From assembly GCA_014904985.1 (NCBI GenBank), contig MU129079.1, positions 62,001 to 126,000 on the forward strand: 64,000 nt of DNA, in the 5' to 3' direction. Shown in pieces: positions 1 to 10,853 of the stretch (the stretch's first letter is position 1; each line of letters opens with the position of its first letter). The stretch comes from Hydnum rufescens UP504. Taxonomy: Eukaryota; Basidiomycota; Agaricomycetes; Cantharellales; Hydnaceae. The position numbers were made by a program, and so were the translations under genes. The notes under the pieces are model-generated. The model did no database searches. It worked only from the letters and a program-made list of their open reading frames with translations, and was not told the DNA's origin.

Positions 1-1040
1 TTGAATTCAATGGATTGTCCCTTGCTGATTCATCATTGGGTGCCATTCACCACATAGGATGTAAGTGTGGATGTGATAGAATTCAATAGATTGTCCCTTG
101 CTGATTCATCATTGGGTGCCATTCACCACATAGCTTGTAAGTGTGGATGTGATAGAATTCAATAGATTGTCCCTTGCTGATTCATCATTGGGTGCCATTG
201 ACCACATAGCAAGTAAGTGTGGATGTGATAGAATTCAATGGATTGTCCATTGCTGATTCATCATTTGGTGCCATTGACCACATAGGATGTAAGTATGGAT
301 GTGATAGAATTCAATGGATTGTCCCTTGCTGATTCATCATTTGGTGCCATTGACCACATAGCAAGTAAGTGTGGATGTCATAGAGTTCAATGGATTGTCC
401 CTTATGATTCATCATTTGGTGCCATTGACCACATAGCAAGTAAGTGTGGATGTCATAGAGTTCAATGGACTGTCCCTTGCTGATTCATCACTGGGGGGTG
501 CCATTGACCACATAGCATGTAAGTGTGGATGTCATAGGATTCAGTGGATTCTTGCTTGCTGATTCATCTTTTGTGATATTGACAACATAGGTTGTAAGTC
601 CAGATCTTTTAGAATTTGAGCTTCTTCTTCACCAATTCATCTTTTTGTTTCATTGACAATGTAGCAAGTGAGTCTGAATGTCTTGGAATCCAATACATTC
701 TCCCTTCCTGATTTCCTTTTTTAATGATAATGCAGCCTGTAAGTCCAGATGTCTCAGAATTCTATCCACCCTTACTTGATCATGTCCCACTTGGTGGTTT
801 TGTCCCATAGGAGGTCAGTCCACACCCCCACTCTTGGATCTGTGATCTCTGGACACTCTTATTTCACTACATCTACAACATAGGATGTATGTGCCCTCTC
901 TTACAATTCTGTGTGGTCCTGGCTCATACACATCTCACTGACATTTACAATGTTAGCTTGTGAGTTCATAAATTTATACAATGGAATAATATTGTATTTT
1001 TTGGTTGCACTCCTTATACTTGGATTTATTACAGGATAAT
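1..1040 (+). repeat. Intron-like tandem array 1 with 3-nt putative microexons
   Basis: Units of about 76 bp, falling to about 65-75 bp further in, repeat from the window edge. Each holds GTAAGT, a CTGAT-type branch site and a CATAG/GTAG acceptor. Between each acceptor and the next donor lie exactly 3 nt: GAT at 58, CTT at 134, CAA at 210, GAT at 286, then CAA, CAA, CAT, GTT, CAA, CCT, GAG, GAT, and CTT at 957. A 6-nt GATAAT at 1035-1040 follows. The first units are nearly identical and later ones diverge while keeping the splice-like signals. The array enters from outside the window, so the 5' part of the gene is not visible. It could instead be a minisatellite within one long intron. The sequence pattern is clear; splicing is inferred. 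Confidence 0.8.
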
Positions 1041-1225
1041 GTAAGTTACCTCTAATGTGCCAAAGCCAAATGATTCTGTGTAATTGCAGTCTCATCATTG
1101 CTCCCCTGTTATCTGGTAAATATTGTCAAGCCTCACTTCAATCATTGTCCTTATCTCTCCCAAATTTTATTAGGTGCTCAAATATTCAGGCAGTCAGGGC
1201 CTGTGTGCCCTTCCTTAAACTGTTG
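1035..1225 (+). CDS. Candidate exons following array 1 (3' part of the array-bearing gene)
   Basis: After the 6-nt segment at 1035-1040, three further intron/exon transitions fit splice consensus. They are an intron 1041-1089, a 26-nt exon 1090-1115, an intron 1116-1173 and a 52-nt exon 1174-1225. Joined in the phase set by the 3-nt units, the two exons translate without a stop and include a Cys-rich stretch with AVRACVPFLKLL. The end of the gene is unclear: reading on through 1226 stays open to 1354, but several GT/AG choices exist. I recognise no domain. The frame continuity supports treating the 3-nt units as codons, but this is a hand-built model. Confidence 0.35.
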
Positions 1226-2539
1226 GTCAGTGTAGGTTCTTGTTCATTTCCCCCCTCCAGGATGTCTAAGCAACCATTCCAGCATCACCTGCCTATTCCA
1301 TCACACCCAAATCTTCAATATCTGGTGTTCATTTGTTGTCAGGGTTGTGACTAATTCTAACTATGGAAGAGATTGCTGATCTTGGTTTGTCAACCCAGTG
1401 GTCATCCTTTGGATTCAGAGGAGGGGGAATGCTGATTCACCTGATGCACCTGAAATAGAGCACACCACTAACTTGATCCAGGCTCAAATCAGGAGTGACT
1501 TGGTGGATTATGGAGATTTTCAAGCACTGGACTCATATGCTATTGCAGACAGACTGGCAAGGATCACTGATGACTACACACCAATGTAATGTGTGCAGAA
1601 TACATGTATCAGGTCAAGAGATGTCCTCCAATGTCATTAGTTGTCAACCCTTATCTCTGATGGGCTGATCCACTCAGAGGTGGAGGCCAGTCTCAATGGA
1701 TCAGGCATGATACCCATGCACCACAGTGTAGGTCACAATTTAATCAGAGAAAATTACATGATATATTGTTATTATAGAATTGCAATTTCAGATGAGTGGG
1801 TTGCACCCAGTTAGGCCCATATCTTACCCACAGGTAAGCTAATCAATTGATTTGAGCCAGAGTTGGGCCCAACTATATACACACCTTGATAGGTTTGCCA
1901 GATCTACTGGATACTAGTGTACTCAGGGCTTGCATGGGTTGTACAACAGCATGTTGTGGTTGCATTCCTCATTGTAGATGCACTACAAAATATCTCTTTG
2001 ACAGCCAACCCTTCCAAAATATCAGCATCACTGACTCAACTTATGAATCAAGACCAATCATGAGTTTTTCTTCCCATTCTTTGATCATATGAACTCTGAA
2101 TGCTGTATTCATGCATGTGGTGGATCTGTCTTCCATGTGGAAAAGCCTATGAAGAAAAATAGTCAAACTCAACTCAGGACTCCTTTCTTAGGAGAGTAGA
2201 ATTGGCATTCAGGGCATTACAGTCATAGTACTAAGGTAGTGCCTCAAACTGAGATCGGGGGGGAAAACCACTATTTACATGCTCCCTGTCCTTTATATAC
2301 ATTCCAGACCACAACTAAAAAGTCGAGAAGAAAAGCAGAGTTAAGGGAAGCAAAATCAAAAATAAATGAAGCTAAAAGCTTCAAACTGGTGGAGATATTC
2401 AAGAATCATGTGAAATCAAGGAAATAAGGCATTACAAGGCATTTCCTTCCTTCCAACTGGACAGATTCCCTTCAGGAATGGTGGAATAAGTCACCCTGAG
2501 TGTTAATTTGGTTGTATCTGAATTAAGGGTTGACTGTAG
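1226..2539. other. Spacer with no supported gene
   Basis: AT-rich sequence. A 62-codon frame at 1398-1589 (+) contains an acidic, repeat-free segment around DLVDYGDFQALDSYA that could be a terminal exon of the upstream gene, but nothing supports a start or a domain. A Lys-rich 62-codon frame at 2239-2427 (+) is equally unsupported. No RNA gene was seen. Confidence 0.4.
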
Positions 2540-2547
2540 GGCAGGCT

Positions 2548-2617
2548 GGTCAGTCACATGGGGGACCTAATTTAGGTACCACTTTCGGGGCAGAAAATGG
2601 TACCTAATAGGTCCCCC
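2548..2617 (+). repeat. Left terminal inverted repeat, outer copy
   Basis: GGTCAGTCACATGGGGGACC leads into a module that is itself palindromic: ACCTAATTTAGGTACC at its left and GGTACCTAATAGGT at its right. The reverse complement of 10783-10853 matches it through the GGTCAGTCA flank. Confidence 0.65.
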
Positions 2618-3060
2618 AAACCTTATGGCCAAAATCAGGCCATTCCAATTCAGTTTTTTGGCCATCTATCAGCCAATCCATGGCTGTGCTAGATTATATA
2701 TTTATTTACTATTATTTGTTTACTATTTATTATTATTATTATTATTATATTACATATTATGCTATATACATATTATCCCCCCCCCCTGGGGTTTGCCACT
2801 GCAGGGGGGCATGGTTCATGCAGGCCACACACCTGCATATACCCACCACACCTGCCGCAGTGGGTGGGGTTCATATGCCCTGGTTGGGGCTGGTTCCATT
2901 TGGCACTCCCTCAAGGGTGTGGGTTTTCATTCATGGGGGCTTGTTCATGGTTTTCATTTGCAGTGCATCATTCAGTGGGTTTGTGGTTGGTGTTTACATG
3001 GGTTCTGGTTCAGGATCTAGAGAAATTAAAAATGAAACATTAGTTTAACAGTAATGCAGT

Positions 3061-4003
3061 GCAAAAAGAGCAGCTTACACTGCTCTTTTTGCACCACAAG
3101 AATAAAAAATAAAAAGAAACAGAAACATACCTTGCAGTACCCCACACCTGCTGCAGTGGGTGTGGGGTGCTGGGGCCCTGTACTCTGGCTCATACAGTGG
3201 GTTGTATGGGTCCTCCCTGCAGTTTTCCTTTGTGGGGGGTCATTTGCAGGTTTCATTTGTGGGTTTTGTTCACAATGTGTCATTCTGTGGGTTTGTGGTT
3301 GGGGGTTTGCATGGGTTCTGGCCAGGAGCTAGAGAAATAATAATAGGTTGGTTGAAAATGAATGCAATGCAAAAAGAGCAGCATACACTGCTCTTTTTGC
3401 ACTACAAGAATAAGAAATACAAAAAATGGAACTTACTTTGTAGTACCCCACACCCACTGCAGTGGGTGTGGGGTACAGGGGCTGTGTACTCCTGCTTGTA
3501 CATACAGCAGTTTGGACAGGTCCTCCCTGTGGTCATCATTTGTGGGGGGTTGTTCCCAGTTTTTGTTCATGGGGGGTTCATTTGCAGGTTTTGCTCATGA
3601 CTGTTGTTTGTGATTTTTGTTTGGTGGGTTTGTAGTTGGGGATTCGCATGGGATCAAGTCTAAAATCTAGAGAAATAGAAAATACATTAGTTAGAAATAA
3701 ATGCATGCAAAAAATTAAAATAAAAAAAAACTTAGCTCATAGCACCCCACACCTGCTGCAGTGGGGGTGGGTACATAATCTTGCACAGGGCCCATGTCCT
3801 TGGGCTCATATATAGTCTTGTGTGGTGGTTTGTATGGGTACTCCCTGTGCCCTGTTGTTCAAGTGTCAATAGGGGGGGGGGGTTACAGGGGTTTTCACAT
3901 CAGTATTCATTTGCATGGGAGGTGAGGACCTGTAATAGAAGCATATATGTTAGTTAAAAATTAAACACTGCACAAAAAGAGCAGCTTTCACTGCTCTTTT
4001 TGC
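3061..4003. repeat. Hairpin modules, group A (GCAAAAAGAGCAGC stems)
   Basis: Near-perfect hairpins occur at 3061-3092, 3369-3400 and about 3970-4003. The left arm is GCAAAAAGAGCAG, the loop is about 6 nt and the right arm is CTGCTCTTTTTGC. Between them lies a second stem family pairing CACACCTGCTG with CAGTGGGTGTGG (about 3148, 3447, 3749, 4037). Modules are spaced roughly 300 bp or a multiple of it. No protein-coding signal survives across the modules. Confidence 0.75.
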
Positions 4004-4315
4004 ATGGGTGTATCTACTGGACTCACCTTATACAGGTACCACACCTGCTGTGGTGGATATGGTACCTGGGGTACTCATTTGGCACAGTCATGTTACTGTT
4101 GGGTGCATTGCTGTATGTTGTGTTATAGAAGAAGGGTTGGGAGCTCCGATGACTGTCAAATCAAAATCTGGTTCAGCCAGTGTGTAGATGGAAACTGTAT
4201 TTCTGTTGTTATTCATTGGGTTGGTTCACTTCAATGGTTGATCACACTCTGCAAGATGTGTATGGTGTTCAGTGGAGAATAGGAAGGGATATGGACTAGC
4301 TGTAGTCAATGATAT

Positions 4316-4412
4316 ATCATTTGGGATGCTTGTAGAAAGGCTTATACATCATGTAGGATGCTTATGGAAAGGCTTATACATCTGGGATGCTTGTGGAAAG
4401 GCTTACATGTTG
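4316..4412 (+). repeat. Short tandem repeat, about 33 bp, three copies
   Basis: Three successive copies of GGATGCTTGTGGAAAGGCTT with small differences, each followed by ACAT. This is a local duplication without coding signal. Confidence 0.7.
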
Positions 4413-4879
4413 TTCATGTTGTGTTGGTCTGTTTACTGATATTTGTGTATTCTTGTTTATGTTCTCCTGGTCAAAATGCGGATATCTGTGGGTTATAGAC
4501 TGGTCAGTGCTTGGTTAGTCTTGTTAGTACATTTCTTTCTTCTTTCTTCAAAACCTGATTTGTATTTCATTATGCTTACTTTTCCTTGGATGTCCAGCAA
4601 CTCTAACCTTAGGTCCTGCAACTATCCTTGGCTTTAGTGATTTGCATAGAGGGCTACCAGTGGCTTTGTCTCAACAACCTTGAAGATGACTTAGCTCCAG
4701 ATGGCTTATAGATAGACTGTTCTTTAGAGGCAAGCAGAAAAGTTGACAGTGGTTGACAGTGATGATTTCCAGAGAGGAGATGATTGTGTGTGGATACAGG
4801 AAATCTACCAGCTTTTATACCTTTCTGAAGGTGGCTGTGTTTAAGAAATATGACTCCCTCATGGGTGAGTCATATGTGA

Positions 4880-5040
4880 GTCATAGGTGAGAACAAAAGA
4901 AAAATAACAAGATGATGTCATAATGTGGTCATAGCTGAGTCATGCATAAGGAGAACAAAAGGAATCATGAGGAGGTGATGTCATAGTGATGTCATTCATA
5001 AAGAGAACAAAAGGAATCATGAGGAGGGGTGATGTCACCA
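4880..5040 (+). repeat. Degenerate tandem repeat of about 55-60 bp
   Basis: GAGAACAAAAGGAATCATGA followed by a GGTGATGTCA motif occurs twice at about 4940-5035, with a more diverged copy around 4890-4930. Confidence 0.6.
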
Positions 5041-5142
5041 ATTTGCTGAGCATGTGGAATGCTTGGAGCATGAGGTCACTGACCATGTGGAGCATTCTGG
5101 AGGCAAAATGAAAGGATATCTCTGGGTTTTGGAGATTAATTT

Positions 5143-5230
5143 GAGCATAGTCCAATGGTTAAGGTGTTTTGTTGCTGGTTGATAATGGGGACAAGTGCAT
5201 GGGCTGGGATTCGATGCAGAAACAGCAGTT
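5143..5230 (+). other. tRNA-like head with A- and B-box-like motifs (possible SINE)
   Basis: An A-box-like stretch, GCATAGTCCAATGGTTAAGG, at 5145-5164 is followed about 45 nt later by a B-box-like GGGATTCGATGCAG at 5206-5219. The arrangement resembles a tRNA-derived SINE promoter rather than a functional tRNA, because the acceptor arms do not pair. The duplicated body just downstream (5255-5690) could be its tail region. Weak evidence only. Confidence 0.3.
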
Positions 5231-5254
5231 TGCATCCATAATAGATGCTCTTGG

Positions 5255-5690
5255 TATCATTCAATGCGGATTTTTAACAGCTTTCTGGGAGTGGTGGTTC
5301 CAAGCAGATCTGATGTAAACTGACAGAAATTCATTTTTTACTGATGGGTGTTGATTCTGATAGTAATATTGTTCTGTAGAGTTCAGTTTTGATCTGTTCT
5401 TTGTGAGCTCAGTACCATTGGATGCGGATCTTTTATATCTTTCCAGGTGCGGTTGTTCCAAGAGGATTGAATCCGAACTGACAGAGAAATTCGTTTTTTA
5501 CTGGAAATCCCAGATTTTGATAGTAAAATTGGCCTGGAGAGTGCAGTTTTGGTCCATTCAACTTGTGTTTAGTACCATTCGAAAAGTGTGAATCGTAGCT
5601 TTCTAAGTGTTATATGGGTGTACCTCTCCGATCAAAACTGATGGAGTTATAGAATGAATTCGATTTCTGCACATAGCCATAATTAATTTT
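5255..5690 (+). repeat. About 160-bp direct repeats, two copies plus a partial third
   Basis: The unit at about 5255-5413 (GCGGATTTTTAACAGCTTTC ... CTCAGTACCATT) is repeated at 5414-5578 with about 75% identity by eye, and a more diverged partial copy follows to about 5690. Each contains CTGACAGA.AAATTC and a GTTTTG(A/G)TC motif. Confidence 0.6.
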
Positions 5691-6350
5691 GTAATTGGTC
5701 ATGTGATCGTCCAAAAGCTGGGAGTGGTGTGATTTCGTGTTTTCTGATACTGGATGTTTTTATCTTCCACAGATGGTGAACACTTTTAATTGCAGCCCCT
5801 TGCAATGTCATTTGCCCTTTTTCCACAGTTATACAATTGAGATCTGATTGTGCCTCCTTGTGTAGAACCACCATGTCCATCCTCGAACCAAAGCAAGATT
5901 TCCTGTGAGTTTATGCTTTGAATTTGGTGATAGAAGTTGCTTATTGTTGGGTAAGGGTCTTTAGTATCTGTGTTTTTAATAGTTTTTCCTTTGTATTGTT
6001 CTAGGATTTTTGAGCAAATACCCACTTTGGATGATATTGTTAGGGTGGAGGTCAAGAGCATCTGTGGAGAAGGTTTGATGGGGCACAGTCATGTTTTCTG
6101 GAACATGGAGGAGAAGAGCAAATTCAATTTCGAGATCATGGCATATTGAGGGTCGATTGTTATGCAGTTCTCTGAACTCATACATTGTCCAGTTGACTCT
6201 TTTTGTCTTTATAATGCCATCAAATGTGACTTGGGGATTTGGATAATAGTGGATAATCATGTGGGGTTTGAGATGGGTGAATGGTTCAGGGTATGGGTAA
6301 TTGAATTGCTGATATATAATTGTGTGAAGTTCCAATGGCATGGTGAACAC
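5683..6350 (-). CDS. Possible exons of an unrecognised protein
   Basis: On the minus strand a 124-codon frame (5976-6350) and an overlapping one (5786-6061) read as ordinary protein rather than low-complexity sequence. The first is rich in His, Asn, Pro and Tyr (PYPEPFTHLKPHMIIHYYPN), and the second includes EILLWFEDGHGGST. They lie in different frames, so an intron or a frame break would be needed between them. I recognise no family. The neighbourhood of repeats suggests a decayed or element-associated gene. Confidence 0.25.
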
Positions 6351-6590
6351 TTTTTGATTTGTGCCTTGAGGATAGTTGTTTGATTTGCTTTTATGTCACT
6401 TTTGCATCTGTAGACCAATTGATCATGTGTCCATTTTAATTTTGCTTAGGCTTTCCATGGATTCAGATTCCTTCATTGATTGGCAGGGTCAGGCTGGTCA
6501 GCCAATTATCCATGTCTAATTAGATATCATTAGCCTTGCATTTATCTAGTCTAATAAGATACATTTCCATGGGGGCCCCTAGGGCAGGCT

Positions 6591-6660
6591 GGTCAGTCAC
6601 ATAGGGGACCTAATTTAGGTACCACTTTCAGGGCAGAAAATGGTACCTAAGAGGTCCCCC
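6591..6660 (+). repeat. Second copy of the left terminal repeat
   Basis: GGTCAGTCACATAGGGGACC followed by the same palindromic GGTACC module as at 2548, with the downstream sequence also matching. It indicates a nested or tandem related element. Confidence 0.65.
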
Positions 6661-6719
6661 AGACCTTTCAGCCGAAATCAAGCCATTCCAATTCAGTTTT
6701 TTTGGCCATCTATCGGCTA

Positions 6720-6767
6720 ATCCATGGCTGTGCTAGATTATTTGTTTATTTACTATTGTTTGTTTAC

Positions 6768-6805
<38 letters not shown>

Positions 6806-6862
6806 TATTATTATTTTATTATTATTATTATTACTACTATTATTATATACATATTACGCTAT
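6720..6862 (+). repeat. TTA/ATT trinucleotide microsatellite
   Basis: A run of TTA/ATT triplets with few interruptions; a shorter counterpart is at about 2705-2760 in the outer copy. Long Ile/Tyr frames across it are artefacts of the repeat. Confidence 0.85.
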
Positions 6863-7156
6863 ATAACATATTATCCCCCCCCCCTGGGGTTTGCCACCAG
6901 GGGGGGGCATAGTTCATGCAGGCCACGCACCTGCATATACCCACCACACCTGCCGCAGTGGGTGGGGTCCATATGCCCCAGTTGGGGTCAGTTCCATTTG
7001 GGTGCTCCCTCGAAGGGGTCGGTCTTCATTTGGGGGCTTCGTTCGCGTAATTGTTTGCCGCGTCTCGTTCGGCGGATTCTGCTTGGGGGCTTGCGGGGTT
7101 CTGGTTCAGAATCTAGAGAAATAAATGATGAAATGTTAGTAGAACAGCAATGCAGT

Positions 7157-7858
7157 GCAAAAAGAGCAGCCTATGCTGCTCTTTTTGCGCCACAGAGATA
7201 AGAAATAAATAAAATAAAAGGACATACTTTGTAGTACCACACACCGCTGTGGGAGTATGGGGTACTGGGACCATGTACTCCAGGTCATCTGTATGACCAG
7301 TCGTATGGGTCTTCTCTGTGCCCTGTCGTTCAGGTGTCGATAAGTGGGGTTGCGGGGGTTTTGCGTCAGTATTTGTTTGCAAAGAGACTCGAGACCTAGA
7401 CGATACGACTTTTAAATTAGTTAAAAATTAAAGAACACACAAAAAGAGCAGCTTTCGCTGCTCTTTTTGCATGGCTGTAGGTAGTGGGGGGGAGGAACTC
7501 ACCTGATATGGAACCACACACCCGCTGTGGTGGGTGTGTGATTCCTGGTGCGTCATTTGACGCGGTCGTGTCCTTGTTTGGCACGGTGCCAGTATATCAC
7601 GTCATTGGGTTGCTGTGTCGCGTTCCCGTGCATCATGCTGCCGTGTCGTGTTGCCATGTGTCACACTGCGGTCATGTTGCCGTACATTGCACTGCCGTGT
7701 CGCATTCCCGTGCATTGCGCTGCCGTGTCACGTTCCCGTGTGTCGGGTTCCCATTTGGGCTCTCGTTGTGAGGCCTCAATCTATAATAAATAAAGGCGCA
7801 TTAGTAAAAAAATTCCAAAGCAGCGCAAAAAGAGCAGCTTTCGCTGCTCCTTTTGCGC
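7157..7858. repeat. Hairpin modules, group B (GCAAAAAGAGCAGC stems)
   Basis: Hairpins at 7157-7188, 7438-7470 and 7823-7858 use the same GCAAAAAGAGCAGC/GCTGCTCTTTTTGC stem as group A. The second family (CACACACCCGCTG/GGTGGGTGTGTG) is at about 7240, 7520 and 7899. The copy at 7823 carries one unpaired change in the right arm. Confidence 0.75.
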
Positions 7859-7983
7859 TGTTGTATCTACTAAAAAAAATACTCACCTTGTGACCACACA
7901 CCCGCAGAGGTGGGTGCGTGGTCATGCGGTTGCCTTTTCAGGCGGTTGCTTGTTGTGGTTGTGGAGATGGAAGCAAGATGCAG

Positions 7984-8631
7984 ATTCAACACCGGCAATT
8001 GCCGATACTCAAGAAGCGCCCAAGTGCTGGCACTGCAAGCACAGTACACAATAGTACCAAGCATGTAAATTATAAATAAATACTATATAATAAAAAATTG
8101 TCCAGGAAAACCCGAAGAAGAGGATGGTAATGAGTCAGAGGTCAATAAGGCATGAGATGGCTAATTACAGAGTGGATTGGGCCACTTCTACGCATCAGAA
8201 TTGGCCCAAATTTGAATATAGTAGTGTTATATATACGCTCTACATGGGCGATTGATTATCTCAGACGATAATCGCATTTTTCAATTTTTCATGCCTTCAA
8301 TTCCCTATTTAGGGAATTGAAGGCATGAAAAATTGAAAAATGCGATTATCGTCCAAGATAATCAATCGCCCATGTAGGGTGTATATATACCATTACTATA
8401 TTTAAATTTGGGCAATTCTGATGTGTAGAAGTGGCCCATCCACTCTGCAATTAGCCATCTCATGCCTTATTGACCTCTGACTCATTATCATTGGCTTCTT
8501 CAGGTTTTCCTGGGCAAATATTTATTATATAGTATTTATTTTAAATATACATGCTTTTTTCTATTGTGTACTGTGCTTGCAGTGCCAGCGCTTGGGCGCT
8601 TCTCGAGTGTCGGCAATTGCTGGCATTGAAT
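7984..8631. repeat. 648-bp near-perfect palindrome (foldback)
   Basis: Arms of about 320 nt meet at about 8308, where TTCCCTATTTAGGGAA forms the centre. The left arm starts at ATTCAACACCGGCAATTGCC (7984) and the right arm ends at its counterpart GGCAATTGCTGGCATTGAAT (8631). Identity between arms is high by eye, including CATGCCTTCAATTCCC at the centre. A transcript would form a long duplex. It may be a foldback element inserted in the surrounding block. Confidence 0.85.
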
Positions 8632-8685
8632 TTCGCAACTATGCAGCCACACCCAGACACAGAAATGCGACCACATGACCTGACA

Positions 8686-8807
8686 GCACAGCAGCAGCAA
8701 AGCGCGCAGCAGCAGCAACAGCAGCAGCAGCAGGCAGCAACAGCAGCAGCAGCAGCAGCAGCAGCGCAGCGCAGCAGCAACAGCAGGCAGCAGCAGCAGC
8801 AACAGCG

Positions 8808-8840
<33 letters not shown>

Positions 8841-8862
8841 GCAGCAGCAAGCAGCAGCATGA
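8686..8862 (+). repeat. CAG/CAA trinucleotide microsatellite
   Basis: Nearly pure CAG with scattered CAA and GCG. It gives poly-Gln, poly-Ala and poly-Leu frames on both strands that are not taken as genes. Confidence 0.9.
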
Positions 8863-9440
8863 CAGCGACAGCAGCACCGCTGATGCGAGCTATGTGGTCA
8901 TAAGGCTAAGTTTATCCAATAGATACATAGCGCAAAGCAGTAGCGCAAGCTACTCTTTTGCACTGCTTCAATCTTCTACTAAGCATACTTTTATTCAGTC
9001 ATGCGCAGGTCAAGTGCATGACACTACACAACAATGAGATGACAATTGCAAGCAAATCAAAGATACAATAGCGCAAAGACGTAGCGTCAAGCACTGACTG
9101 TTCAATTCTTCTACTAACATACTGTTTATTATTCAGGTCATAGCCTGATCCCAGGTACTGAATGAAACCACTCGCCAAATGAACCAAACTAACGAACACC
9201 ACACTAAATGAACCCCACTGAACAAAATCCTGCCAAGCAAAACCATGCCAAACGACAACGCAATACAATCGAGGACACAGCAGTATGGGGACGGGCCGAT
9301 CAGCGGGTCTCAACAACACCATAATGATCGCGCCGCAACGACACTGAGTGAACCAAGAACATCACGCCCATGACAGAACCACACCGCCAAGGCGGGTGTG
9401 GTACTACATAGGTAAGTAAAGCTGTACACTCCCAACATGC

Positions 9441-9732
9441 TGCAAAAAGAGCAGCGAATGCTGCTCTTTTTGCGCCAGTTTTAATTTTCTAACTACATAC
9501 ATCTATCATTCTAGGCTCTCGCTTTAAATGAAGACCCATGAAAGGGAACTGCCCCCCCCCCCCCCCTGAAATGATAACCCGCGAAACCCACGACGACGAC
9601 ACGCCAAACGAAGACACGAAACAATGCATGAACCACACATCCGCTATGGCGGGTGTGTGGTTCTATACAAGGTAAGTAACCTCGTGTACCCACAACAGCA
9701 TAAAAAGAGCAGCAGATGCTGCTCTTTTTACG
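9441..9732. repeat. Hairpin modules, group C
   Basis: Two further GCAAAAAGAGCAGC-type hairpins at 9441-9474 and about 9695-9732. In the second, C:G near the stem base is replaced by T:A on both arms, a compensatory change. CACACATCCGCTATGGCGGG stems lie between them. Confidence 0.7.
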
Positions 9733-10083
9733 CTGGTTTTAATTTTTTACTAACACATTATTTATTATTCTAGGTACTGCCTTACCACAAACACCAAAAT
9801 GAAGACCCACCAAAGGAACCCCCCCCAGGGAATGACAACGCCCCCACCACACGGAAACCAACAATGTGACCCACCAAAATGAGTGCCGAACGAAACCCGC
9901 CAAACCGAGGAGTGAAACCAGGCCAGACCACACACCTGCTACCGCGGGTGTGCCCACCCCAACAGACACTAGGGACCAGTCCAAATGACCGGCCCAATGG
10001 TGAACCGCCAAGCCATGGCCCCCCTTCCCTTGAAATGGCCAGCAACGAGCCTGCCAAGTCCCGATGAAGAAGTGGAAGGCACC

Positions 10084-10462
10084 ACACACCTGCTAGGCTG
10101 GGTGTGTGGTGCTACTAGGTTGTTTTTTTTTTTTTAAATTTCTACAGACAGTGCCACACCTGCTTGAGTGGGTGTGGTGCTACTTAGTTTTTTTTTAAGT
10201 TTCTACAGATGGTACCACACACCTGCCCAAGCGGGTGTGTGCTACTAAGTAGTTTTTTTATTTTTTATTTTTATTTTATTTTTAAGGACGGTACCACACA
10301 CCTGCCCATGTGGGTGTGTGGTGCTACTAAGTAGTTTTGTTATTTTTTTATTTTTAAGGACAGTACCACACACCCGCCCATGCGGGTGTGTGGTGCTACT
10401 GAGTAGTTTTTTTATTTTATTTCTATGGACAGTACCACACCCACCCAAGTGGGTGTGGTATT
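10084..10462. repeat. Array of six CACACACCTGCC...GGGTGTGTGG hairpins
   Basis: Short GC-rich inverted repeats at about 10084, 10152, 10214, 10293, 10362 and 10433 are separated by T-rich spacers. The period is about 60-80 bp. They are the second hairpin family of the element without the AAAAAGAGCAG stems. Confidence 0.75.
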
Positions 10463-10782
10463 TTTTTACTAATTGAATTTTTAAATAAATAAATAAATAA
10501 GTCCTAATTGGGCGAGTGCTCAACATGCAAATGGGTAACCAGAAAGCCCGCCTAGGCAGGCCTCAAATATATGTATAATAAGTGATAATAAATAAATAAT
10601 TATAAATGGAACACTATTATCACTGATAAGTCCATATGGCCTGCTGTCCTGCAAGTCTGAGATTCTCTAAGTCCCAGTTTCAGCCAATTTTCGGCCAATT
10701 TTCAGCCAATTTTCAGCCATTTCGGCCAATTCTGGGCTAGAAGGTGCAGGCCATAAAATGGCCATTTCGGCCGGAATAGTGA

Positions 10783-10853
10783 TGGGACCTACTTAGGTAC
10801 CATTATCTGCCCCAAAAGTGGTACCTAACTAGGTAGGCTTAGATGACTGACCA
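10783..10853 (-). repeat. Right terminal inverted repeat
   Basis: TGGGACCTACTTAGGTACC, then GGTACCTAACTAGG, then TGACTGACC. This is the reverse complement of the left ends at 2548 and 6591 with some divergence. Confidence 0.65.

Noticed and set aside
295..483. Plus-strand 62-codon frame in array 1 (two copies of AIDHIASKCGCHRVQW)
   Set aside because: A translation across intron-like repeats; it holds donor and acceptor signals and has no independent support.
2625..3613. Overlapping plus-strand frames rich in Tyr, Gly and Trp
   Set aside because: They run through the TTA microsatellite and hairpin modules, differ between the two element copies and show no domain.
5143..5230. Functional tRNA gene
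   Set aside because: Acceptor and anticodon stems do not pair; only A- and B-box-like motifs are present.
7484..7893. Cys/His/Val-rich overlapping frames
   Set aside because: A short-period GC-rich repeat (CCGTGT/GTCGCG variants) generates them in three frames.
8536..8877. Poly-Leu, poly-Ala and poly-Gln frames
   Set aside because: Product of the CAG microsatellite read in all frames.
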